From contig JALOBF010000034.1 in assembly GCA_023228385.1 (NCBI GenBank), forward strand, positions 1-12,449: 12,449 bases of DNA. Direction: 5' to 3'. A program made the position numbers and the translations under genes. Positions 1 through 9,137 of this stretch are shown here, piece by piece. Source of the DNA: Bacilli bacterium. GTDB taxonomy: Bacteria; Bacillota_I; Bacilli_A; ML615J-28; CAG-698. The notes below the pieces were generated by a model. That model ran no database searches. It was not told the DNA's origin and worked only from the letters and a program-made list of their open reading frames with translations. The first letter of the stretch is position 1. The number at the start of each line of letters is the position of its first letter.

Positions 1-1168
<1,168 letters not shown>

Positions 1169-1193
1169 TTATTTTTTTTATACTTTGCGACAA

Positions 1194-1216
1194 GTACTAT
1201 TCAATTTTCAAAGATC
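1194..1216 (-). other. Pre-23S processing/boxA-like element
   Basis: The 23 nt starting GATCTTTGAAAATTG lie just upstream of 23S and match the 16S leader element at 2988-3010 in 19 of 23 positions, in the same orientation. In Bacillota rRNA operons such elements form one arm of the 23S processing stem and resemble boxA antitermination sequences. The partner arm after 23S lies outside the window, so pairing cannot be tested here. Confidence 0.5.
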
Positions 1217-1252
1217 TATTATATTTTACATGTATGAAAATAAACATGCTAA

Positions 1253-1329
<77 letters not shown>

Positions 1330-1362
1330 AATATTAAATTTTTATTGATTTAAGAAAGACAA

Positions 1363-1385
1363 AGTCTTTCAAAACTAAATAGAAC
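1363..1385 (-). other. 3' arm of 16S rRNA processing stem
   Basis: On the minus strand this reads GTTCTATTTAGTTTT followed by GAAAGACT. It is the reverse complement of the leader element at 2988-3010 except for one mismatch (G where C is expected) and one G-U pair at the outer end. The two arms enclose the whole 16S gene and would form the long stem recognised by RNase III, as is known for bacterial pre-16S rRNA. The pairing is seen directly; the RNase III role is inferred. Confidence 0.75.
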
Positions 1386-1437
1386 GACAGCGGAGAGAAT
1401 TTCAAAGAAATTAGTTATAAATTAAACCTTTCTCCTT

Positions 1438-2969
<1,532 letters not shown>

Positions 2970-2987
2970 ATTTATCCTGCTCCACCT

Positions 2988-3010
2988 GTTCTATTTAGTT
3001 TTCAAAGACC
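2988..3010 (-). other. 16S leader element: 5' processing arm / boxA-like
   Basis: The element starts GGTCTTTGAAAACTAAATAG and ends GAAC on the minus strand, about 18 nt upstream of the 16S 5' end. It pairs almost perfectly with 1363-1385 behind 16S and recurs as a direct copy ahead of 23S at 1194-1216. It therefore serves as the 5' arm of the 16S processing stem and may also act as boxA for antitermination; the second role is inference. Confidence 0.7.
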
Positions 3011-3028
3011 TTATCGCCATAATTGATA

Positions 3029-3056
3029 ATGCCACAAAAGTGTTTTTTTGCGGCAT
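3029..3056 (-). other. Leader hairpin at the P2 start
   Basis: The minus strand can fold into an 11-bp stem (arms 3046-3056 and 3029-3039, one G-U pair) with a 6-nt loop. The stem begins within a few bases of the expected P2 start site. No T-run follows, so it is not an ordinary terminator. It may cap and protect the 5' end of the pre-rRNA or affect transcripts coming from P1. Confidence 0.6.
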
Positions 3057-3061
3057 ATAAA

Positions 3062-3090
3062 ATTATACTATAATTCGCATTTGGTGTCAA
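3062..3090 (-). promoter_or_regulatory. rRNA operon promoter P2 (sigma-A type)
   Basis: On the minus strand there is a perfect consensus -35 TTGACA (3085-3090) and -10 TATAAT (3062-3067) separated by exactly 17 bp. An A/T-rich stretch with an A-run lies directly upstream and could act as an UP element. The start site should fall near 3055, about 85 nt ahead of mature 16S. Confidence 0.92.
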
Positions 3091-3145
3091 GGCTTTTTTC
3101 TAATAGATTTTATCAATATTCAATAAGCCTTAAATAACCTTATAT

Positions 3146-3174
3146 ATTATATATTAATTATGATAAAAAGTCAA
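3146..3174 (-). promoter_or_regulatory. rRNA operon promoter P1 (sigma-A type)
   Basis: The minus strand carries TTGACT (3169-3174), a 17-bp spacer and TATAAT (3146-3151). It lies 84 bp upstream of P2, giving the tandem P1-P2 layout usual for bacterial rRNA operons. Confidence 0.8.
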
Positions 3175-3318
3175 ACAGAAAAAAATATTTTCATAAACAA
3201 ATTTTGGAAACTTCCTATTTATTATATGTAATTTAATCCTTTTTATTGATTAAAAATTATAATTGTCATTCACCGGCAAATAGATTCGGAAATAAACGAA
3301 CTTAATTTGAATAATATT
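3175..3318. other. AT-rich intergenic stretch, nothing recognised
   Basis: This is the part of the prs-to-16S gap that lies between the prs terminator and P1. I see no gene, no RNA and no convincing third promoter. A TATAAT-like hexamer on the minus strand at 3256-3261 lacks a matching -35. Confidence 0.5.
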
Positions 3319-3339
3319 AAAAAAGGACCGCATGGGTCC
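3319..3339 (-). terminator. Rho-independent terminator after prs
   Basis: On the minus strand GGACC-CATGC-GGTCC (3325-3339) is followed at once by six T. The stem is only 5 bp but GC-rich for this genome. It lies 40 nt past the prs stop and separates prs from the rRNA operon. Confidence 0.75.
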
Positions 3340-3379
3340 AGCTGAAACGCAGAACAAAAAACATACTTTATCTAATTGT

Positions 3380-4354
3380 TTAAAACTTCATGTTAGAATT
3401 ATATAAGAACAATTCACTTATCGACTTATCATCTATAATATTAAGTACGCCTTGTGCAAGCATTTTCGCTATTGATAATTGTACTATTTTGCGGGACTTT
3501 TTATATTCCGGGAGTTTAATCGAGTTAGTAACAATCACTTCGGATATTCGGGAATTATTTATTTTTTCAACGGCATTTCCCGATAATATTGGGTGAGTAC
3601 AAACAACATATACATCTTTAGCTCCGGCTCGTTTTAATGCATCGGCAGCAATCGATATCGTTCCGGCGGTATCTACAATATCATCGACAATGACGGCGTT
3701 TTTACCTTCAACATCACCAATAATGTTCATTACTTCCGCAATGTTCGGTTTTGGTCTTCTTTTATCAATAATCGCAATTGGAGCATTAAAATGCAAGGCT
3801 AGTTTACGCGCTCGGGTTGTGCCCCCATGGTCCGGGGAAACAACGACAACATCATCGCCAAAATTTTTTTCTTTTAAATATCTAATAAAAATAGGTGCTG
3901 CTTCAAAATTGTCAATGGGGATATTAAAAAATCCTTGAATTTGAGCCGCATGTAAATCCATAGATACTATTCTCGTTGCACCGGCAACCGTAAGTAAATC
4001 AGCAATCAGTTTTGCGGAAATCGGATGCCGAGGTAACGCTTTACGATCTTGCCGTGAATAACCGTAATACGGCATAATAACATTGATTGTTCTTGCTGAT
4101 GCTCGCTTTAAGGCATCAATCATTATTAATAATTCCATGTAATTTTCATTAACCGGTTCTGAGGTCGACTGAACAACAAAAACATGATGCCCGCGAACCG
4201 TTTCCGGAATATTAATACTAACCTCGCCGTCGGAAAAACGCGATAAATTGCATTCCGACAAACCAATATTCACATAATCTGCTATTTCATGAGCCAAGTC
4301 CGGATTAGAATTCAACGTAAACAATTTGACTTTTACTCCGTGAACAATTGCCAT
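3380..4354 (-). CDS. prs: Ribose-phosphate pyrophosphokinase (PRPP synthase)
   Basis: Prs transfers pyrophosphate from ATP to ribose 5-phosphate, making PRPP for purine, pyrimidine, NAD, histidine and tryptophan synthesis in the cytosol. The 324 residues match class I bacterial Prs (about 317 in Bacillus) end to end. Visible motifs are the ELLIMIDALKRASA block (74-87), the flexible catalytic loop RQDRK (101-105), DLHAAQIQGFF (133-143) with its conserved His135, SPDHGG (173-178), KRRPKPN (198-204) and the PRPP-binding loop VDDIVDTAGTI (223-233). The C-terminus is a few residues longer than usual (ends LYNSNMKF). The ATG is preceded by AGGAGG at ideal spacing. It follows glmU as in Bacillus but has its own promoter and terminator, so it can be expressed alone. 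Confidence 0.98.
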   Translation of the reverse strand: MAIVHGVKVKLFTLNSNPDLAHEIADYVNIGLSECNLSRFSDGEVSINIPETVRGHHVFVVQSTSEPVNENYMELLIMIDALKRASARTINVIMPYYGYSRQDRKALPRHPISAKLIADLLTVAGATRIVSMDLHAAQIQGFFNIPIDNFEAAPIFIRYLKEKNFGDDVVVVSPDHGGTTRARKLALHFNAPIAIIDKRRPKPNIAEVMNIIGDVEGKNAVIVDDIVDTAGTISIAADALKRAGAKDVYVVCTHPILSGNAVEKINNSRISEVIVTNSIKLPEYKKSRKIVQLSIAKMLAQGVLNIIDDKSISELFLYNSNMKF

Positions 4355-4380
4355 TTGTACCTCCTAATTGCACCATGTAT

Positions 4381-4409
4381 ATTATAACTCAATTTCGGGT
4401 TATTTACAA
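4381..4409 (-). promoter_or_regulatory. Probable prs promoter
   Basis: In the 91-bp glmU-prs gap the minus strand shows TTGTAA (4404-4409), a 17-bp spacer and a perfect TATAAT (4381-4386), about 27 bp ahead of the prs ATG. The -35 matches consensus at 4 of 6 positions. Confidence 0.7.
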
Positions 4410-4445
4410 TCCGAATTTAAAGCAAACGTTTTATCTGTATACGAT

Positions 4446-5459
4446 TTACTCGGTTATATTGGTAACAATCTTGGCGTAAGGACCGATTTTTGAGCCCTCA
4501 ACAATAGTAGAGTCCTTGATGTACGAACAGCAAGCTTGGGTCCCCTCTTTAATAACTGCATTATCAATTATAGAATATGGACCGATTTCTGTGTTTTTTC
4601 CAATTAATGTTTTTTTAACAATGATAGAGCCAGGATAAATAATAGAGCCGTTTTCAATTTTTACATCTTGGCCGATAATAACAGTATGGGGAGAATGAAT
4701 AGCAACTCCGTTCATAAGGTGTTTTCTTATTATTTTCTGCCTTAATATTTCTTCCATTTCAACAAGTTGGATTTGATCATTAACACCGCTTATTTGATGG
4801 AAATCCGATATTTTATATCCGTTAGTTTTATGACCCTGTTGATTGAAATATTTTACAATATCAGTTAAATAGTATTCGTTTTGATAATTTTTTCGTTTAA
4901 TTAAGTGTAATGATAAAAATAATTTTTTATTATCAACAACATAAACCGAAGCGTTAATTTCCGATATTCTTCTTTGGTATTTATCGCAATCTTTTTCTTC
5001 AACTATTTCCACAATTTCATCATTATCATTCCTGATTATCCTCCCGTATCCATAAGGTTCGGGGTGTTCGGTTGTAAGAACGGTTAAATCGGCTTTATTT
5101 TGCATATGATTTCCGATTAGACCTGCATATGTATCTTTACTGATAAAAGGCATATCGCCGATAGCAATTAGAGTTAGCCCCTCTTTATCCTTTAAATATT
5201 TTTCAGCCATTAATACGGCATGAGCGGTTCCTAATTGTTGTTCCTGAACGGCGAATTTACATTTACCGGCTAAAATCCTTTCGATGACTTCTTTTTTATA
5301 ACCGACAATAGTGATAATATCTTTTATCCCTGCACCCGATACACTATCATAAACATATTCGACCATCGGTTTATCGATTATAATATGAGCACATTTAGGG
5401 GCATCAGAATTCATTCTGGTGCCCTTCCCTGCTGCTAAAATAATTGCGTTAACATTCAT
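4446..5459 (-). CDS. glmU: GlmU-type N-acetylglucosamine-1-phosphate uridylyltransferase, acetyltransferase end missing
   Basis: GlmU normally acetylates GlcN-1-P (C-terminal domain) and joins it to UTP (N-terminal domain) to give UDP-GlcNAc for the cell wall. The nucleotidyltransferase half is intact: LAAGKGTRM (8-16), QLGTAHA (75-81), GDMPF (101-105), GYGRI (137-141), EEKD (154-157), EINASVY (167-173) and SGVND (224-228). From about 250 hexapeptide repeats of a left-handed beta-helix begin, but the protein ends at 337, against roughly 456 in Bacillus, before the residues that bind acetyl-CoA and catalyse acetylation. The 91 bases to prs cannot hold the rest. It is probably a uridylyltransferase only, unless acetylation is done by another protein. 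The start lies 15 bp after spoVG with a modest AGGAA/AGGT ribosome site. Confidence 0.93.
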   Translation of the reverse strand: MNVNAIILAAGKGTRMNSDAPKCAHIIIDKPMVEYVYDSVSGAGIKDIITIVGYKKEVIERILAGKCKFAVQEQQLGTAHAVLMAEKYLKDKEGLTLIAIGDMPFISKDTYAGLIGNHMQNKADLTVLTTEHPEPYGYGRIIRNDNDEIVEIVEEKDCDKYQRRISEINASVYVVDNKKLFLSLHLIKRKNYQNEYYLTDIVKYFNQQGHKTNGYKISDFHQISGVNDQIQLVEMEEILRQKIIRKHLMNGVAIHSPHTVIIGQDVKIENGSIIYPGSIIVKKTLIGKNTEIGPYSIIDNAVIKEGTQACCSYIKDSTIVEGSKIGPYAKIVTNITE

Positions 5460-5474
5460 ATTAAATACCTATTC

Positions 5475-5726
5475 CTATTTTAAATTATTATATTTTTCTA
5501 ATACTGCTGTAACAATTTGCGTTCTCATCTCCACGGTTATTGGATGGGCAATATCTCTAAAGGTGCCATTCTTCTTCTCTGCTGGCATCGCCACAAACAA
5601 GCCTTTATTTCCTTCAATAACTTTTATTCCATGAACCATAAAAGCATTGTTTAAAGTAATTGACGCTGTAGCTCTCAGTTTATTTTTCCCAGAAATCTTA
5701 TAAACCCTTACTTTAGTAACATTCAT
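5475..5726 (-). CDS. spoVG: SpoVG regulatory protein
   Basis: SpoVG is a small, widely conserved Bacillota protein that affects sporulation (septation, cortex) in Bacillus and surface or virulence genes elsewhere; it is known to bind DNA and RNA. The 83 residues cover the whole core: MNVTKVRVYKI, LRATASITLNNAFMVHGIKV (17-36), GLFVAMPAEKK (42-52), FRDIAHPI (56-63), and the terminal helix ending in VLEKYNNLK. The acidic tail seen in Bacillus (97 residues) is absent. GAAAGGA lies 9 nt before the ATG. The gene sits 37 bp after ispE and 15 bp before glmU, the conserved spoVG-glmU-prs order. No sigma-H promoter was recognised ahead of it, so it is probably read through from ispE. Confidence 0.97.
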   Translation of the reverse strand: MNVTKVRVYKISGKNKLRATASITLNNAFMVHGIKVIEGNKGLFVAMPAEKKNGTFRDIAHPITVEMRTQIVTAVLEKYNNLK

Positions 5727-5763
5727 GCTGATAATCCTTTCTACATATATTTTTAAATTTTAT

Positions 5764-8310
5764 TCATCTTGAAATTGAAATAGTTAAACTGTCTTTCTTC
5801 CCAATATCGGCAGGCACATTCCATATATATGATGTTTGAAAGAAATACTTACTAGTAACTGGATCTTTCCCGATGCCTAACAGATTTTGGCGCCGAAACA
5901 TTGTACTTGTAAGCATCCGGGTAACACCATATTCAAACTTCTCATTCTTCGAATTTCCTCTTAATATAATACTGCGGTCAAAGCAACAAATATTATACAG
6001 GCGATTATGAATAATATCATTTAAAATTAATACCGAACTGTGAGTTCTCTCCGTAATTTCCTTTAATGCTTTTTGGGCCTGACTAGATTTTTTTAAAAAA
6101 CCATATGAAATCTCCCCCTTGTTTAATTTTTCAAATCCCAGTTTACCTTGAATGGTCGAATCTAAATAATGCATACCCAAAATATGAGGTAAATTAGCAA
6201 CATCAAACCTAATCGCTATTTCATTTCCGTCAATAATAAATCTAATATGCTTATTGTGGAAATATTTTTGAAAATAATAAGCAATATCAATAAAATCATA
6301 TTGTTTAAAAATACTTCCGCCGCTATGTAAATATAATATTCCTTCAAAATCAGCTTCCTTGCTCGCGTCGGGTGTTTTACCTTTTTTACGATAAGGACTT
6401 TTGGTTTTAATCCTTTCAGGCTCAAACCATTCAAAATCCGTTTCCGAAACATAATCTCCAAACGGATTATAATCATCCGGTTCAACGAACACTCCGTCCC
6501 TTACTTCAATTTCCGGTTCGGTCTTCAAGTAAAAACTTTTATAAGGTTGATGCACAACTTCACTTTTAAGTGAGGTAACAAAGCCCTTTAAACCAAATTT
6601 CCGTTGTAACCAACTAATAAATCGATCTGCGTTTTTCTTTAAACGAAATAAAGCAATCGCATATTGACCGCCATCGGCAATAACGAAGCCGCCGGCCCGC
6701 ATATTTATACTTATTTCCTCTATTTTTTTACAAATATTGAATCCTTTAAGATAATTTATCTTGCGAGCATCAAAATGACCAACGCCGTTATAAATACTGT
6801 TTGCCATTTTATAAAAATTCTTTTCATAAATAGCGGTTAAAACCGATTCAAGTTTTGACGAATCATCATCAATCTGCTTTGTATAACGCGGAGGGTGATA
6901 ATTATCAATATTGAACGGAATTAAAGCCAAATAGCTAAAGATGGCATCATTTAATATTATTATTTCCTGGTTTTTTGAATTAAAAAGAACTGTATGGTAA
7001 TCCCGATGTATTTGAACCGTTTTATCAAAATTATGATAGAGTTTGTCCGATTCTTCACCAAAATCAACTAATGCACAAATAATTGCCGACAAATAATTTT
7101 CTTTACTTATTAAGTTTAATTTTTGATCTATATTCCGTTTAATTTTAACTCTTAAACCATAACCGACAACTTCCGAAATTTTTTTTAAACTGTAGGATAA
7201 TGCGGAAGAATCCAGTACATCATCAAAATATACCGCCGCTCCGGCACCGTCAGTCTTTTCGATATGAATATTATCATAAAGGGAAATGGGCGTTGTAATC
7301 AACTGATAATGTTCCATAATGCGCCGATAAAAAAGATTAATCATTCCATATGCTTTGCCTTCACATGTACTGATGGTTTTACCTTTATTAGATGTATTAC
7401 TATCGTCTGGGTCAAATCTAACTGGGTTCGAACGGCGAAAAGATCTTGTTGCCGTAATTAAAGTTTTGTATTTTTGAAAAGGCCGTTGTTTTGATTCTTC
7501 ATTTAATTTAAAAAAATTATTGATAACAGTTTTAGCGTGTTTTTTCGAATAACATATCCCGTATACCGTTGACCCACTACCGGTCATTGCACTCCCTAAT
7601 GCTCCGGAATAAATTAATGCATCTTTTATACTATTAATTTCTGAATAATGTTTAGCGTGTTCCAGGTCATTAAAAATCGTTTCTGATATTTTTTGAATCT
7701 CATTATCGATAATTGCTTGTTCAAGCAGTTTGATTTTACCTTTGTTTAAGAAGTGAATTCGAAATGAAGAAAATATGTCAGCCGTTGATGATTTAAAATC
7801 CGGGAAAACCAAAACCAAATTAATATATGGGCATTCTTCGATAAATTCAACAACTTCACCCCGCCCAGAAACTTTTGCTGTTTTATTATAAATGCAAAAC
7901 GGAATGTCGCTTCCTATTTGAAACCCTAACTGAGCTAAATCATCAAGTGATAAATGGAGTTCCCATAACTGATTTAATGCTCTTAAGGTGGCTGCAGCAT
8001 CAGCACTGCCGCCGCCTAACCCCGCTTGTTCAGGAATTCTTTTTACAACCTTGACTTTAAGTCCTTTATCGATATGATACTTTTTCTTTAATAATAGATA
8101 AGCTTTATAGATTAAATCATTTTCTATATTGAGATTGTTTGGTTTATCGTAATCGATAATACATATATTACTTTCAATATCTGCAAAATATAATTCGTCA
8201 TATAAATCAATTGTTGTCATAATCATAGAAAGTTCGTGATAATTATCAGGTCGTTTTTCTAGCACTTCTAGTCCGAGATTTATTTTTGCATATCCTTTTT
8301 CAACAATCAC
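5764..8310 (-). CDS. ispE: IspE fused to a degenerate second IspE-like domain and a PBECR4-like C-terminal domain
   Basis: IspE phosphorylates 4-diphosphocytidyl-2-C-methyl-D-erythritol with ATP in the MEP isoprenoid pathway. Residues 1-292 form a complete kinase: AKINL (8-12), the ATP loop GLGGGSADAAA (97-107), GSDIPFC (133-139, with the catalytic Asp) and GSAMTGSGSTVYG (239-251). Residues ~316-583 repeat the fold (MINLFYRR, then YQLITTPISLYD against YHELSMIMTTIDLYD) but the ATP loop has become LNLISKENYLSA (398-409) and the third motif GGFVIADGGQYAIA (540-553), so this copy is probably inactive. Residues 583-652 are a charged, acidic linker. Residues 653-848, with LPHILGMHYL (707-716), KLNKGEISYGFLKKS (728-742), NRL (769-771) and YFFQTSY (822-828), resemble PBECR4, a Barnase/EndoU/RelE-like nuclease group. 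I number from GTG at 8310 because AAGGGGTGG lies 5 nt ahead of it; the upstream in-frame GTG at 8319 overlaps that ribosome site. The stop is TGA. The first domain is certain, the duplication likely, the third domain tentative. Confidence 0.9.
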   Translation of the reverse strand: MIVEKGYAKINLGLEVLEKRPDNYHELSMIMTTIDLYDELYFADIESNICIIDYDKPNNLNIENDLIYKAYLLLKKKYHIDKGLKVKVVKRIPEQAGLGGGSADAAATLRALNQLWELHLSLDDLAQLGFQIGSDIPFCIYNKTAKVSGRGEVVEFIEECPYINLVLVFPDFKSSTADIFSSFRIHFLNKGKIKLLEQAIIDNEIQKISETIFNDLEHAKHYSEINSIKDALIYSGALGSAMTGSGSTVYGICYSKKHAKTVINNFFKLNEESKQRPFQKYKTLITATRSFRRSNPVRFDPDDSNTSNKGKTISTCEGKAYGMINLFYRRIMEHYQLITTPISLYDNIHIEKTDGAGAAVYFDDVLDSSALSYSLKKISEVVGYGLRVKIKRNIDQKLNLISKENYLSAIICALVDFGEESDKLYHNFDKTVQIHRDYHTVLFNSKNQEIIILNDAIFSYLALIPFNIDNYHPPRYTKQIDDDSSKLESVLTAIYEKNFYKMANSIYNGVGHFDARKINYLKGFNICKKIEEISINMRAGGFVIADGGQYAIALFRLKKNADRFISWLQRKFGLKGFVTSLKSEVVHQPYKSFYLKTEPEIEVRDGVFVEPDDYNPFGDYVSETDFEWFEPERIKTKSPYRKKGKTPDASKEADFEGILYLHSGGSIFKQYDFIDIAYYFQKYFHNKHIRFIIDGNEIAIRFDVANLPHILGMHYLDSTIQGKLGFEKLNKGEISYGFLKKSSQAQKALKEITERTHSSVLILNDIIHNRLYNICCFDRSIILRGNSKNEKFEYGVTRMLTSTMFRRQNLLGIGKDPVTSKYFFQTSYIWNVPADIGKKDSLTISISR

Positions 8311-8333
8311 ATCGACCACCCCTTTTTTATTAT

Positions 8334-9107
8334 TTAAAGAAAAAGCCGCATTTTTCCATATGTTTCTATGCCTCCAAACGCATCTGAACCTTTATCAATA
8401 TATCTTAATGCTTCACTTAAACTTACAATTTTTGAAAAAGAAGTAGTTGCAACTTTAATAGCAATCACGGCCGGGTCAAATGTATGAATATTAATTCGTT
8501 TGGGGCTGCTGGCAAAATCAGCTCCACCAGCTATTAGTGCTTCAAAATGGGACTGACAAGCACCGGCAATGATGGCCAAGTCTGTTCTTGATTTTATTTC
8601 CCTGATCTTTTTGATTGCTTTAATAAAATTATATGAGTTGCTGTAATTAACTAAATCTTTTATACCTTGCTGATTATAAACATCATGTCCGGTTATCACG
8701 ACGACATCAGGAGCTAAATCATATATAAGTTGTTTAATTTTTTCTGAAATCGAATCCTCTTTAATTGTAAGCCCATTAGAAAAGATACCGACTGAGTTAT
8801 ATAGTTCCAAACATTTATCCAAATATTTTTTATCGCCATCAATATGCAGAATTTTCCCCAGCAAATAATTCTTATTTCTTTTTTGGCGAATACTGGTAAG
8901 ATTTTGAAAATATGTGTCTGTTTGCTTCTTTTCTGCTTCAATTTGTTGAGGTGTTGCCAAAGTAATTTCTTGCGGTGTAACTATTCTTCTAATACGATAA
9001 TGTAACCCGCTAATATATACTTTATCAGCTTCAATCTTTTCAACAACATATATTATTTGATGAGGGTCGTTAATAATCACCACTAAATCAGATAAAGATA
9101 TCCCCAC
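8334..9107 (-). CDS. yabG: Sporulation-specific protease YabG
   Basis: YabG is a cysteine protease made in the mother cell that trims spore-coat proteins in Bacillus and cortex-lytic and germination proteins in Clostridioides. The match covers the family hallmarks: GKILHIDGDKKYLDKCLELY (from residue 84), DVVVITGHDVY (134-144), AGACQSHFEALIAGGADFASSP (from 181) and FGGIETYGK near the end. The His of ITGHD and the Cys of GACQSH are the likely catalytic pair, judged by their position and conservation. The protein is about 257 residues, a little shorter than Bacillus YabG. I prefer the GTG at 9107, with AGGTGA 5 nt upstream; an in-frame GTG at 9116 has no ribosome site. It lies between rsmA and ispE as in Bacillus, but veg and sspF are missing. 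It implies spore formation or descent from spore formers. Confidence 0.94.
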   Translation of the reverse strand: MGISLSDLVVIINDPHQIIYVVEKIEADKVYISGLHYRIRRIVTPQEITLATPQQIEAEKKQTDTYFQNLTSIRQKRNKNYLLGKILHIDGDKKYLDKCLELYNSVGIFSNGLTIKEDSISEKIKQLIYDLAPDVVVITGHDVYNQQGIKDLVNYSNSYNFIKAIKKIREIKSRTDLAIIAGACQSHFEALIAGGADFASSPKRINIHTFDPAVIAIKVATTSFSKIVSLSEALRYIDKGSDAFGGIETYGKMRLFL

Positions 9108-9137
9108 TTCAATCACCTAAATTATTCTATGAGAGGT

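Noticed and set aside
3256..3284. A third rRNA promoter upstream of P1
   Set aside because: TATAAT is present on the minus strand, but the hexamer 17 bp upstream (TCTATT) is not a usable -35.
3390..3938. Plus-strand frames opposite prs, and similar ones opposite glmU, ispE and the aldo/keto reductase gene
   Set aside because: They are antisense shadows of strong minus-strand genes, with no ribosome site or family resemblance.
5764..5766. TGA of ispE read as tryptophan (Mycoplasma code 4)
   Set aside because: Tryptophans in the window use TGG, for example in ispE, and the spoVG ribosome site and start follow at once, so TGA is a stop.
5764..7365. The extra ispE sequence as a fused purR, which follows ispE in Bacillus
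   Set aside because: No winged-helix start and no phosphoribosyltransferase loop of the PurR type is present; the middle part aligns with IspE itself.
7395..7445. GGGTTCGAAC on the plus strand, resembling a tRNA T-arm
   Set aside because: The flanking bases do not pair as a T stem, no acceptor or anticodon arm is present, and the site is inside the inter-domain segment of ispE.
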